From: Pelethousia sp034933245
Lineage (GTDB): Bacteria > Bacillota > Clostridia > Christensenellales > CAG-138
DNA: 63,177 nt
Reading direction: 5' to 3'
NCBI GenBank assembly: GCA_034933245.1
Contig: JAYFNX010000041.1
Span: forward strand, 1-63,177
The position numbers and the translations under genes are program-made. Within the stretch, counting starts at the first letter, position 1. Each line of letters starts with the position of its first letter. This document shows, piece by piece, positions 34,536 to 44,443 of this stretch. The notes under the pieces are model-generated. The model made no database searches. It saw only the letters and a program-made list of their open reading frames with translations, and was not told the origin of the DNA.

Positions 34536-35387
34536 TTGACAAGAGATAGAAAATCCCGCTCGTTGCGGATGCAGCGGCTGCATTTGGGTTCTCATGCCGT
34601 GCTGGTTCTATGGTCCGCCATTGTGGTCTTTCCGCTCTATATTATGATCATCAATTCCTTTAAGGACAGGCTCAGCATTTATCAAAACACCTTTGGCCTG
34701 CCAGAGGTTTGGAACGTCTCCAACTATACGGATGTGCTTTCCAGCGGGGATTTCATGCGGTATTTCCTCAATAGCTTCATCGCCGTTACAACTTCGCTGG
34801 CCTTGGTGCTCCTTCTTGGCGTATTGGCAGCCTATGCCCTTGCCCAATGGCGGGGCAGGTGGTCCACGACGATTCACTTTTTCTTTATGGCGGGGATGAT
34901 GATGCCAATCAAGATCGCCTCCATCAAGCTTTTGGAAATTATCCGGGCGATGCATTTGCTCAATTCCATTTGGGCACTGGTGCCCATTTACGTGGCCATG
35001 GGCCTGCCCATCGCCGTGTTCGTGCTAACCGAGTTCATCCGCCAGATTCCCAGGGAACTCATGGAGGCCGCCCTCATAGACGGCTGCAATCGCCTGGGTA
35101 TCCTGCGGCGGATTGTTTCGCCCCTTTTGCGGCCGGCTATGGCTACCGTGGCCATCTATAACCTGGTTCCGTTCTGGAATGATTTGTGGTTCCCCTTGGT
35201 GTTTATATCCGATGAAAAAGCTAAAACCCTGCTCTTGGGCGTAACCCGGCTGTTTGGCCAATACCAGACGGACTGGTCCAAGGTTCTGGCGGTGCTTACC
35301 CTTTCCTCCCTGCCTGTGCTGATTCTTTACCTGCTCTTTAGCAAGCATTTTATTAAGGGTATGACGTCCGGCGCGATCAAGGGATAG
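34536..35387 (+). CDS. ABC sugar permease, MalG-like
   Basis: A 283-residue permease with six helices and EAA loop EAALIDGCNRLGILRRIVSP; the C-terminus FSKHFIKGMTSGAIKG is typical of MalG/UgpE proteins. Start is TTG at 34536 after AAAGGAGTGAG. Seven bases after its partner. Confidence 0.92.
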   Translation: MTRDRKSRSLRMQRLHLGSHAVLVLWSAIVVFPLYIMIINSFKDRLSIYQNTFGLPEVWNVSNYTDVLSSGDFMRYFLNSFIAVTTSLALVLLLGVLAAYALAQWRGRWSTTIHFFFMAGMMMPIKIASIKLLEIIRAMHLLNSIWALVPIYVAMGLPIAVFVLTEFIRQIPRELMEAALIDGCNRLGILRRIVSPLLRPAMATVAIYNLVPFWNDLWFPLVFISDEKAKTLLLGVTRLFGQYQTDWSKVLAVLTLSSLPVLILYLLFSKHFIKGMTSGAIKG

Positions 35388-35394
35388 GGGAACT

Positions 35395-36168
35395 ATGGAA
35401 CGAATTCTTCTGGAAGCCTGCTGCGGCGGCGCGGACGATGTTTATGCAGCCAAGGCGGCCGGGGCGGACCGTGCTGAGTTGAACGCGGCTATGCCCTTGG
35501 GTGGGCTGACGCCCAGCATCGGTACGATGCAGGTCGCCACCGGGGCGGGAATTCCTGTTATCGCCATGGTACGGCCACGGAGCGGCGGCTTTTGTTATAG
35601 CGAATACGAATTTGAAACCATGTGCAAGGATGCGGCAGCCTTGCTTTTAGCGGGCGCCCAGGGAATTGCTTTTGGTATTCTGACGAAAAACGGGACGATA
35701 GACGAGAAACGCTGCGAGACACTTTTAAGCATCATTGGGAACGGCCAGAAAGTATTTCATCGGGCGTTCGATGTAACGCCGAACTGGCGTGCTTCGCTGG
35801 ATGCTCTGTGCAGCCTCGGCTTTACCCGGGTTTTATCCAGCGGCCAGGCTTCCAGCGCGCTTGAAGGGGCCCATATCCTGGCGCAAATGGCGGAGTATGC
35901 TCGGGGACGCATCGAGATCCTGCCGGGCGGCGGCATACGGCCGTATAATGCCGCTGAGATCGCGGTACGGACGGGATGCTCGCAGATGCACGCTTCCTTA
36001 TCCAGCCAGAGAATAGACCAGTCGGCTTCGGCGAATCCGGTCGTTCATTTCAGCGCACCACTCTATCCTCCCGAGCATCTTTATACCCGTCTGGATCAAG
36101 CTGGATTTCGGGATCTTGGAGACGCGCTTTGCAGGGAGATATCCTTATGCGATATGCAATCGGAATAG
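35395..36168 (+). CDS. cutC: CutC-family TIM-barrel protein
   Basis: A 257-residue protein of the CutC family: LLEACCGGADDVYAAKAAGA, the GGLTPS loop, MVRPRSGGF, VFHRAFD and LPGGGIRPYN are all readable. CutC was named for copper homeostasis, but the barrel fold and its frequent place in sugar operons suggest a metabolic enzyme; the exact reaction is not established. It starts seven bases after the permease stop and overlaps the kinase gene by 22 bases, so it is embedded in the amino-sugar operon. Confidence 0.88.
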   Translation: MERILLEACCGGADDVYAAKAAGADRAELNAAMPLGGLTPSIGTMQVATGAGIPVIAMVRPRSGGFCYSEYEFETMCKDAAALLLAGAQGIAFGILTKNGTIDEKRCETLLSIIGNGQKVFHRAFDVTPNWRASLDALCSLGFTRVLSSGQASSALEGAHILAQMAEYARGRIEILPGGGIRPYNAAEIAVRTGCSQMHASLSSQRIDQSASANPVVHFSAPLYPPEHLYTRLDQAGFRDLGDALCREISLCDMQSE

Positions 36169-37100
36169 ATTTAGGCGGCACCAATATCGCCGCCGGCTTG
36201 GTGGACCAACAGTATCATATCGTGCAACGGGGCAGCATAAAAACCAATGTTCCCCGAAGCGCCGAGGCCATCTGCCGGGATATGGCGCAGCTTTGCGCAT
36301 CCTTGGCATCCCAGGCCGGCCTTTCTATGGCGGATATTTCCAGCGTGGGGGTAGGAACTGCGGGCATCGTATGGGGCGGGGAAATAGAAACCGCCAGCAA
36401 CCTTGCCTTGCATCATGCACCCATTGCAACCTTGCTTTCCGGCATGATCGGCAAGCCGGTTTATGTGGAAAATGATGCGAATGCCGCCGCCTATGGTGAA
36501 TATATTGCCGGAAGCCACCCCGCATGCCGCTCCATGATCCTTATGACCATTGGAACGGGCATCGGAACGGGCATGATCTTGGATGGTAAAATTTATGCGG
36601 GCTTCAACGGCGCGGCCGCGGAGCTGGGGCATACCATTTTGGTGCCGGGGGGCAGGCTTTGCCCTTGCGGGAAACGCGGTTGCTTTGAAACCTATTGCTC
36701 AGCCACGGGCCTTGTTGCCACCACCCGGGAGGCCATGCGATTTTATCCGCAAAGTAAGATGTGGGATTTGTGCGAAGGCAGCCTGGACAAGGTTCAGGCA
36801 AGAACGGCCTTTTTGGCCCAGGATATGGAGGATGAGGCGTCTTCCTATGTTCTGGACCATTACTTGGACTATCTGGCCATCGGTGTGGCCAATACGGTAA
36901 ATCTACTGCAGCCGGAAGTTTTCTGTATAGGCGGCGGCGTTTCCCTGCAGGGGGATTCCCTCCTGATGCCCTTAAAAAAACGGGTGGAAGCCCTTGCCTT
37001 TGCGGGAAGCAACGGTATACGTACGCGCCTTGTGCTGGCTAGCCTTGGAAACAATGCGGGCATTATCGGCGCTGCCATGTTGGACGGGATGGACCGCTAG
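36147..37100 (+). CDS. ROK-family sugar kinase, probable N-acetylglucosamine kinase
   Basis: A 317-residue kinase with the phosphate loop AIGIDLGGTNIAAG, the catalytic Asp in ENDANAAAYGE, the ROK signature ELGHTILVPGG and zinc site CPCGKRGCFE. Glucokinases and NagK-type kinases share these features; the neighbouring nagA and nagB make an N-acetylhexosamine the likely substrate. Start at 36147, in the ribosome site GGGAGATATCCTT, inside the end of cutC. Confidence 0.88.
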   Translation: MRYAIGIDLGGTNIAAGLVDQQYHIVQRGSIKTNVPRSAEAICRDMAQLCASLASQAGLSMADISSVGVGTAGIVWGGEIETASNLALHHAPIATLLSGMIGKPVYVENDANAAAYGEYIAGSHPACRSMILMTIGTGIGTGMILDGKIYAGFNGAAAELGHTILVPGGRLCPCGKRGCFETYCSATGLVATTREAMRFYPQSKMWDLCEGSLDKVQARTAFLAQDMEDEASSYVLDHYLDYLAIGVANTVNLLQPEVFCIGGGVSLQGDSLLMPLKKRVEALAFAGSNGIRTRLVLASLGNNAGIIGAAMLDGMDR

Positions 37101-37137
37101 GCAAGGTTGGCATTTCAAAAAAGAAGGAGAATGAAAC

Positions 37138-37890
37138 ATGCGAATCTATTGCGCAAAGGATTATCAGACCATGAGCCGCCGGGCGGCAAATATCATCTCC
37201 GCGCATGTGATTATTGAACCTAGCTGCGTGCTGGGACTGGCCACAGGCTCCACGCCTTTGGGAGCGTATAAGCAGCTTGGAATTTGGTGCGCCAAAGGCG
37301 ACCTTAGCTTTGCGCAGGTACATACGCTGAACCTTGATGAATATGTGGGGCTGGGGCCGGAGCATCCCCAAAGCTACCGCTACTTCATGCAGAAGAGCTT
37401 TTTCGACCACATCGATATATGCCCCGCCAACACCAATTTACCCAATGGGCTTGCGGAGGATGCGGAGGAGGAATGCAGGCGCTATAACCGGGTGATCCAA
37501 GAATTTGACGGGGTGGACTTACAGCTCTTGGGCATTGGGCATAACGGCCATATAGGCTTTAATGAACCGGGACAGGCCTTTGAATTGGAAACGCACCGGA
37601 TTTTTCTTTCCGAGAGCACCATCGAAGCAAACGCCCGATTTTTTAGCTCCCGGGAAAAGGTGCCCAAGGCGGCTTACACTATGGGAATTAAGAATATTAT
37701 GCAAGCCAAGAAGATCCTTGTCGTGGTCAGAGGGGAGGAGAAGGCGGATATCGTCTACCGTGCCTTCCGTGGCCCCGTAATTCCGGAGGTGCCGGCCTCC
37801 ATTCTGCAGTTACATCCCAATGTAACCCTCTGCGGTGACCAGCCGGCCTTACAAAAACTCATAGACGCAGGGGTGGAAGTATGCGCATAG
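37138..37890 (+). CDS. nagB: Glucosamine-6-phosphate deaminase
   Basis: A 250-residue enzyme converting glucosamine-6-phosphate to fructose-6-phosphate and ammonia. Seen motifs: GLATGSTPLGAY (phosphate loop), LNLDEYVGL with the catalytic Asp, and GIGHNGHIGFNEPG with the ring-opening His. Length is that of short, non-allosteric Firmicutes NagB. AGAAGGAG precedes the ATG; overlaps nagA by ten bases. Confidence 0.96.
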   Translation: MRIYCAKDYQTMSRRAANIISAHVIIEPSCVLGLATGSTPLGAYKQLGIWCAKGDLSFAQVHTLNLDEYVGLGPEHPQSYRYFMQKSFFDHIDICPANTNLPNGLAEDAEEECRRYNRVIQEFDGVDLQLLGIGHNGHIGFNEPGQAFELETHRIFLSESTIEANARFFSSREKVPKAAYTMGIKNIMQAKKILVVVRGEEKADIVYRAFRGPVIPEVPASILQLHPNVTLCGDQPALQKLIDAGVEVCA

Positions 37891-39008
37891 AAGGGGCGCG
37901 TGTATTCGACTTGGCGCGAGGCTTTGTGGAGCGCCCACTTTTTATACAAGGGGGGCGCCTTTGCGCGGAGGCGGGAGGCTATGCCTATGATGCAAAAGGA
38001 TGCATCATCATTCCCGGCCTTACGGATTTGCATTTTCACGGCTGCATGGGGGAGGACATAAGCGACGCAAACCCTGCGGGTCTAAAGCGAATGGCCGAAT
38101 ACCAGCTTTCCCGGGGCGTCACCCATATCTGCCCGGCGGGCATGACCTTACCCGAGGCGCAGCTTTTGAAGATGTGCCGTGTGGCGGCGGACCATGGACG
38201 GGATGACCCGCCCGGGGCAAAGCTTAGCGGCATCAATTTGGAAGGGCCCTTTTTGAGCGCCACAAAAAAAGGCGCGCAGAAGGAAGAATGGCTTCGGCTG
38301 CCGGATCTGTCCCTCCTAAAGAACCTTCAGAAGACAAGCGGCGGGCTCTGCAAGCTGGTATCCGTGGCTCCGGAGCTGCCGGGCGCGCTGGAATTTATTT
38401 CCCGGGCAAAAGCGTTTATCCGCGTTTCTCTGGCCCATACCGATGCGGATTATGAAATGGCGCGGAAGGCTTTTCAGGCCGGGGCCTGTCAAGTTACGCA
38501 CCTCTTCAACGCTATGCCGCCCTTCGGGCACCGCGAGCCCGGGGTAGTGGGCGCTGCGCTGGATTCCGACTGCATGGTGGAGCTTATAGTGGACGGGGTG
38601 CATTTGCACCCCGCTATGGTACGTGCAGCCTTTAAGCTATTCGGACCGGAGCGGATAATTCTCATTAGTGACAGCATGCGGGCAACGGGAATGCCTCCCG
38701 GCGATTATTCCCTTGCGGGGCAGGCAGTCAAGGTTCAGGGAAACAGGGCGGTTTTAAGGGACGGAACGCTGGCCGGATCGGTCACGGATTTGATGGGCTG
38801 TATGCTTTGCACAGTCTCCATGGGCATTCCTTTGGAACAGGCCGTTCGGGCCGCCGCCTATAACCCGGCGAAGGCCCTTGGGGAAGAATGCCAACATGGG
38901 TCTTTGGAGCCTGGGAAAATGGCGGATCTTGTGATTCTAAACGAACGGATGGAGATACAGGCCGTTCTACAGAAGGGACAGCTTGTATGCGGAACCTTAG
39001 CATCTTGA
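37881..39008 (+). CDS. nagA: N-acetylglucosamine-6-phosphate deacetylase
   Basis: A 375-residue amidohydrolase removing acetate from GlcNAc-6-phosphate. Metal and substrate residues are visible in DLHFHGCMGEDI, NLEGPFLS, SLAHTDADYE, THLFNAMPPF and the catalytic Asp of LISDSMRATGMPPG. Starting inside nagB, it is translationally coupled and completes the route kinase, deacetylase, deaminase. Last gene of the operon. Confidence 0.96.
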   Translation: MRIEGARVFDLARGFVERPLFIQGGRLCAEAGGYAYDAKGCIIIPGLTDLHFHGCMGEDISDANPAGLKRMAEYQLSRGVTHICPAGMTLPEAQLLKMCRVAADHGRDDPPGAKLSGINLEGPFLSATKKGAQKEEWLRLPDLSLLKNLQKTSGGLCKLVSVAPELPGALEFISRAKAFIRVSLAHTDADYEMARKAFQAGACQVTHLFNAMPPFGHREPGVVGAALDSDCMVELIVDGVHLHPAMVRAAFKLFGPERIILISDSMRATGMPPGDYSLAGQAVKVQGNRAVLRDGTLAGSVTDLMGCMLCTVSMGIPLEQAVRAAAYNPAKALGEECQHGSLEPGKMADLVILNERMEIQAVLQKGQLVCGTLAS

Positions 39009-39035
39009 ATACCAGCTTACAACCCAATCCATATC

Positions 39036-39073
39036 GTAAAAGCTTTGCGGAGCATATCGCGCAGAGCTTTTAC
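39036..39073 (+). terminator. Probable terminator after nagA
   Basis: GTAAAAGCTTTGCG and CGCAGAGCTTTTAC form a 13-pair stem with one mismatch. The T-run is only the stem end TTTTAC, so efficiency is uncertain. Confidence 0.5.
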
Positions 39074-39150
39074 TATTTCCGGTATAAAAGAACAATATGG
39101 GAGAAAGGCTCCTTGGACATATATATAATCAATACACTGGCAATTGTTTC

Positions 39151-39179
39151 TTGTCATTAATAAACAGGTATTGTATAAT
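39151..39179 (+). promoter_or_regulatory. Promoter of the GGDEF/EAL giant gene
   Basis: TTGTCA (39151-39156), 17 bases, TATAAT (39174-39179). The leader of about 95 bases shows no recognisable cyclic-di-GMP riboswitch. Confidence 0.8.
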
Positions 39180-39279
39180 CAATGCAAAATAGGGCTCATC
39201 TTGTCTATGCTGCGGAAGGAAGAGGAACCCTTGTTCTTTTCAATATCATGCAGGCTGTATGCGGAACGGAAAGGCGAGG

Positions 39280-42200
39280 ATGGAAGAGACAAAAAGGCGA
39301 AGGGGCTGTGTTGGAATTTCAAAACGATGGGTGCTTTGTCTGGTATTGTGCTTCACATTGCTACCCTTGTTTCCCGCAAAAGCGCTGGCGGATCAAAACA
39401 AAGTTGTAAAGGTCGGCGCTTTTTTTTATGCAGGTGATCTGGATGCCGGCGTAGACGATAGTTATATCGGATACGTTTTTGATTACCTTAGGGAAATTTC
39501 CCAGTATACAGGCTGGCGGTATGAATTTGTTAACGCCAGTTGGAACCAATGCTTTACCATGCTCCGAGAAGGCGAAATCGACCTGATGGCGCCGGTGGGA
39601 AAAATGGCGGAGCGCGAAGCGATGTATGCGTTCTCCCAGCTTCCCATGGCGAGCGGCTCGTGCGCTTTGGTTACCCGCTTAGATAATGAAACGATTCCCT
39701 ATGAAGATTTTGTTGCATTTGACAGCCTTCGCGTCGGGATACTGGCCGATAGCCGGATGGAAGAGAGCTTTTTGCTCTATAGCCAAGCCAATGGTTTTTC
39801 TTCCCAGCTGATCTATTATGATGCCTATACGAAAATAAAAGAGGACCTGGATGCCGGCAAGATAGATGCTGCGACCATATCTTCCATTTTCCCTTTTTCA
39901 GATTTCAGGACGATAGCAAAATTCGGAAACCAAGATTTTTATTTTCTAACGGCGAAAGGCAACGAAGACGTTTTGAATGGGTTGAATCAGGCCATGGAGC
40001 AGATTCAAATTGCAAACCCGTATTACAACAGCGAACTAAATCAAAAGTATGCACAGATGCAGAACGAATCCACCGTTTCTTTCACGCGGGAGGAAATCAA
40101 CTATATCAAGGAGCAGGGTACCATACGGTGCGCTTATAACCCGGATGCCCGGCCTATCAGCTATTACGATACGGAAAATAGGCAATTTCGAGGGGTAGCA
40201 GCCGATCTGTGTGCGTTGCTGGAGGAAAAGTCGGGTCTCCGTTTTGTTTTTGTACATATGCCTACCTATCGGGATTCCTTGCGGCTTTTCACAGCGCAAG
40301 AGGTCGATCTGCTTATCGGCATGGAGCATGTGCCCGGTTGGTCGCAAAAGAACGGTGCCTTCTTAACAAAATCCTATCTGGAAAGTCAAATTGTAATGGT
40401 GACCAATGGCAAAGAGCAGGAAAGGCCGGTTGTTGCCCTTTATGATGAAGGAACGAAGAGCGGCAGGATGGAAAGCGCCATACGAGCTGCGGAACGAGTC
40501 GATTATTATCCCTCTGCGGCGGAATGCTTGGACGCGGTAGAAAGTGGCAAGGCCGATCTGACTTTTATCAATTCCACCATCATGGATTATCATAAAAATG
40601 ATCCGCAGTATGCAAATCTGCAAACCACAGTGCTAAGCGGCGGGCTCCGTACAGCCCGTATCGCAGTGGCCGGAGATCAGGACCCCATTTTAGTATCCAT
40701 TCTGAATAAAACCCTCGCGAGCATTTCTACTGCACAGCTTGATGAAATTCTTGCTAAAAACATGAAGGTAGGGATTTTAACTTCCCTAAAAAACATGCTG
40801 CGCGTGCAGCCTTTGGATCTCATCGTGGTGCTTGCGGGTGCGCTGCTGATCATTACGCTCGTTCTTATCATTATGTTTCAAAGCCGGTCAAAGAGTGCGA
40901 ATGAGATGCGAAAAATGCTATATACGGATGCTTTAACCGGCTATTCCAACTATAAGGCGCTTAATGAGGCGGCGCCTAAACTGCTGGGCGATCATCCGGA
41001 ACGCTATGCGCTGGTCTATATCGACATGCACCAGTTCAAGTATATCAACGATACCTTGGGCTATGATGCCGGAGACGAAGTGTTGCAGATGGTTTCCCAA
41101 ACGTTGGCGGATTATATTTCGGAAGAAGAGCGGTTCGCACGGGTTTATGCGGACAAATTTGTTTTGCTGCTAAAGGTCGGGGAAGACGAACGCTTCCTTA
41201 CGCGCCTGGAAGAACTATCCGGCAGGCTGAGCCGGCTGCGCACAGGCAAATATACAAATATCAATTTTGTTTTCAGGGGCGGTGTTTACAGGCTGGGGAA
41301 AGACAGCTGCGATATCGATATGGCATGCGACCGGGCTAACTACGCAAAGGATACGGCGCAGAGCAGCTTTACGACCACCTTTGGCTTTTACGACGAACTT
41401 GTGCATAGCCAAATCATGGGGGAAAAATGGCTGGAAAGCAATATGCAGCCGGCCCTGGAAAGAGGAGATTTTATTCCCTATTATCAGCCGAAGGTAAACG
41501 TGGTAACGGGCGCGATGGTGGGGGCTGAAGCATTGGTTCGCTGGCGACATCCGGAAGAGGGCATTCTTTTCCCGGCGACATTTATTCCATTTTTTGAAAA
41601 AAACGGATTTGTTACGCATATTGATTTCGCAATCTTTACGGAGGTTTGCAGAAACATGCGGGATTGGGCGGATGCCGGAAAGACGCTGTTCCCCATATCC
41701 GTGAACTTTTCCAGATGCCATGTTTTAAACCCATATTTTTCTCAAAGGCTTAAGGCCATAGCGGATCGTTTTAAAATCCCCACTAACCTGCTGGAAGTTG
41801 AAATTACGGAAACGGTGTCCATGGATGATCTGGATATGGCGGTTGATTTCGTGCAATCCCTGAAGAAGCAGGGGTTCCTTATCTCGATTGATGATTATGG
41901 AACAGGCTATTCCTCCGTTGCTTTTTTGCAAAAGCTACCGCTGGATGTGCTTAAACTGGATAAAAGCTTTGTAGAGAATGCGATGCGGTGCAAGAAGGCA
42001 CGGGATATCATGCGCCATTTGATCACGGCGGTATTGGCTAACCAGATCCGCGTGGTTTGCGAAGGCATTGAAACCGAAGAACAGAAGGATTTTATCATCA
42101 GTCAAAATTGTTGCTTCGCACAGGGCTATCTATATTCCAAGCCAGTGCCTGTGGAAGAATTTGAAGCGTATTTAAGCAGAACAAAAATTTCCACCAACGA

Positions 42201-44334
42201 ATATATGGAATATCAGCCTACCTATAATTTTGAGGAGTTTATCCGTTCCAATGCGGGCGATTTCTTGGAGCGCGTAATGCCGGGCTGGGTCTTTGGAAGT
42301 TATGTGTCGGAAGGCTATCCCATCTTTTATATGTGCCGTCAAATGATTGCCAGCCTGGGGTATAGCGAGTCCGAGTTTTTATATGAGACAGGGGGCTTGT
42401 TTGAAAACTGCCTGCATCCGCAAGACAGGACGCGGATCTTAACGGAGATGGACCTGCAAAATAAAAAGGGCGGCGAATATGCCCTTCAATATCGGATGCG
42501 TAAAAAAGACGGCGGATATCTTTGGATTCGCGATAATGGCAAAAAAATACTAACGGATGGCGGCAGGGAGGCGTTGCTATGCGTTTGCACGGATATTACG
42601 GACATGGTTTTGTTGCAGCAGGATAAGGATGCTATCATCGGCGCCATTCCCGGCGGTGTTTGCGAATTATTACCCATGCCGGAAGGGCCCACAATTTTAA
42701 CCGCAACGGATGGATTCTATACGGTCATAGGCCATTCGCGAGAAGAAATGGAAGAAACCCAAAATAAGCTGTTCTCAATTGTATGCGTAGCTGACCTGCC
42801 CGAGGCAAAAAAAATTTTTCGAAATGTAATAGATAGGGATGCGCCCACCTGCGAATGTACACTTCGCGTTTTGCACGGGGACAATACAGTACATTGGATA
42901 TCCATACATGGTACCATACGAACTACGGATTATGGCAAAGTAATCACTGCCACAAGCTATAATATTGATGGGGAAATGCAGGCGCGGCAGGATGCGGAGA
43001 TCGTTAAGGCCAAATTGGAATTGGCTTTAACGCTAACCGACCACGCTGTGTTTGAATATGATATCCGCACAAAAACCATTTATGAGCAAAGCGGGCTGCA
43101 GGAGATTTTCTCTCCCGAAATGAGCCTGCATAATGTTCCGGACAGCCTGATCAAGCAGGGCTTTATCCATCCACAAGATGCATCTGCGCTACAGGAGCAG
43201 TATAGGAGGATCGCCCAGGGGGAGCCCCACGCCTCGTGCGATGTGAGGATGCGCAGCATAAAAGCGACAGCTTGCTCCCCTTATATTTGGATGCGGGCAA
43301 TTCTAAGCACCATTTACGACGAAGCCGGCCGGGCGGTTAAGGCGGTAGGCATTGTGGAGAATATTGACAGGGAGAAGCGGATTGAACACGAATTTGCCCA
43401 GGAGGGACAGTACCGCGAGGCGCTAACGGCTTCTTCCATTCTTGCATACGACGTAAACTTGACGCTCAATACCATAGCCCGCATTTCCGGCACATACACA
43501 GAACGCTTGCTGCAGATATGCCATGAAACGCCGGAACCCCAGAGCTATTCAAAAATAATCGAAAGCGTAGCGAAAACTATCATCGCAGAGGGAGACCGAG
43601 CAAGATTCCTTCGGGATATGAGCCTTATACAGCTGCGTAGACTTGAACGGGATGGCATCAAGGAACAGGAATATGAGTATCGCCGCTTGATGCCGGACGG
43701 CTCGGAATCCTGGGTGGCCACTTCCCTGCATCTGATGCCGGACAGATGGAACGGCGATTTGATTTGCCTCATTTATTATCGGGATATCCAGGCCCGTAAG
43801 AGCATGGAGGAAAGCTTACAATACCGGGCCACGCGGGATGCCCTTACCGGCTTGCTGAATCGTGCCTCCGGGGAACGGCGAATTCAGGAATTCCTTTCCT
43901 CCCAAGAGTGCAAACGCGGCATTCATGCATTTTTAATGATCGATATGGATCATTTTAAGAAAGTAAACGATACATACGGCCATCAATATGGGGATCTGCT
44001 TCTAGTTAACGTGGCAAAAGCTGTTTCCCGCAATCTCCGCAGCAGCGATATCGTGACTCGTATGGGCGGGGATGAATTTATCGTACTGGTTAAGGATTTG
44101 CGGGAGGAGAAAAGGGCCAAGGACGTTGCCCAGAAGCTGGCACTGGCTATCACCGTATGCGGGCGGGATATGAACATCCCATTTAAATCGGTGGTGAGCA
44201 TAGGCGTGGCATTGGTGCCACGGGACGGCATGGATTTTGATACGCTCTACCGTCGTGCGGATGAGGCCATGTATGCCGCCAAAAAAAACGGCAATATTCG
44301 AATTTCCATGGTTGGCGAAGCGCAAGAGAAATAG
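39280..44334 (+). CDS. Giant PBP-PBP-TM-GGDEF(degenerate)-EAL-PAS(n)-GGDEF sensor
   Basis: A 1684-residue cyclic-di-GMP enzyme. Order: signal peptide (about 15-38); two bacterial periplasmic-binding (family 3) domains outside (about 45-265 and 275-490); one membrane helix (about 512-534); a GGDEF domain whose active motif is YADKF (623-627) and so cannot make cyclic-di-GMP; an EAL domain with intact EALVRW (Glu750), NFSRCHV, EITET, DDYGTGYSS and EGIET, a likely phosphodiesterase; three to four PAS-like domains (about 990-1505); and a terminal GGDEF with intact GGDEF (1596-1600) and an RSSD inhibitory site five residues before it. Start chosen at ATG 39280 after AAAGG; ATG 39259 is the alternative. 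It carries both synthesis and breakdown potential under amino-acid-like ligand control. Confidence 0.9.
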   Translation: MEETKRRRGCVGISKRWVLCLVLCFTLLPLFPAKALADQNKVVKVGAFFYAGDLDAGVDDSYIGYVFDYLREISQYTGWRYEFVNASWNQCFTMLREGEIDLMAPVGKMAEREAMYAFSQLPMASGSCALVTRLDNETIPYEDFVAFDSLRVGILADSRMEESFLLYSQANGFSSQLIYYDAYTKIKEDLDAGKIDAATISSIFPFSDFRTIAKFGNQDFYFLTAKGNEDVLNGLNQAMEQIQIANPYYNSELNQKYAQMQNESTVSFTREEINYIKEQGTIRCAYNPDARPISYYDTENRQFRGVAADLCALLEEKSGLRFVFVHMPTYRDSLRLFTAQEVDLLIGMEHVPGWSQKNGAFLTKSYLESQIVMVTNGKEQERPVVALYDEGTKSGRMESAIRAAERVDYYPSAAECLDAVESGKADLTFINSTIMDYHKNDPQYANLQTTVLSGGLRTARIAVAGDQDPILVSILNKTLASISTAQLDEILAKNMKVGILTSLKNMLRVQPLDLIVVLAGALLIITLVLIIMFQSRSKSANEMRKMLYTDALTGYSNYKALNEAAPKLLGDHPERYALVYIDMHQFKYINDTLGYDAGDEVLQMVSQTLADYISEEERFARVYADKFVLLLKVGEDERFLTRLEELSGRLSRLRTGKYTNINFVFRGGVYRLGKDSCDIDMACDRANYAKDTAQSSFTTTFGFYDELVHSQIMGEKWLESNMQPALERGDFIPYYQPKVNVVTGAMVGAEALVRWRHPEEGILFPATFIPFFEKNGFVTHIDFAIFTEVCRNMRDWADAGKTLFPISVNFSRCHVLNPYFSQRLKAIADRFKIPTNLLEVEITETVSMDDLDMAVDFVQSLKKQGFLISIDDYGTGYSSVAFLQKLPLDVLKLDKSFVENAMRCKKARDIMRHLITAVLANQIRVVCEGIETEEQKDFIISQNCCFAQGYLYSKPVPVEEFEAYLSRTKISTNEYMEYQPTYNFEEFIRSNAGDFLERVMPGWVFGSYVSEGYPIFYMCRQMIASLGYSESEFLYETGGLFENCLHPQDRTRILTEMDLQNKKGGEYALQYRMRKKDGGYLWIRDNGKKILTDGGREALLCVCTDITDMVLLQQDKDAIIGAIPGGVCELLPMPEGPTILTATDGFYTVIGHSREEMEETQNKLFSIVCVADLPEAKKIFRNVIDRDAPTCECTLRVLHGDNTVHWISIHGTIRTTDYGKVITATSYNIDGEMQARQDAEIVKAKLELALTLTDHAVFEYDIRTKTIYEQSGLQEIFSPEMSLHNVPDSLIKQGFIHPQDASALQEQYRRIAQGEPHASCDVRMRSIKATACSPYIWMRAILSTIYDEAGRAVKAVGIVENIDREKRIEHEFAQEGQYREALTASSILAYDVNLTLNTIARISGTYTERLLQICHETPEPQSYSKIIESVAKTIIAEGDRARFLRDMSLIQLRRLERDGIKEQEYEYRRLMPDGSESWVATSLHLMPDRWNGDLICLIYYRDIQARKSMEESLQYRATRDALTGLLNRASGERRIQEFLSSQECKRGIHAFLMIDMDHFKKVNDTYGHQYGDLLLVNVAKAVSRNLRSSDIVTRMGGDEFIVLVKDLREEKRAKDVAQKLALAITVCGRDMNIPFKSVVSIGVALVPRDGMDFDTLYRRADEAMYAAKKNGNIRISMVGEAQEK

Positions 44335-44443
44335 AAGAAGTAAGCAGAAACTCATGATATGGCAAGGCTCCCTAGGGTTATATGGATTGGCCAGATAGGT
44401 GTAACCGATGCGAAAATAGCCTATTTTCCAGGCAGATTGAGAA

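Noticed and set aside
39186..39279. Cyclic-di-GMP riboswitch before the giant GGDEF/EAL gene
   Set aside because: The short leader lacks the GEMM consensus segments.
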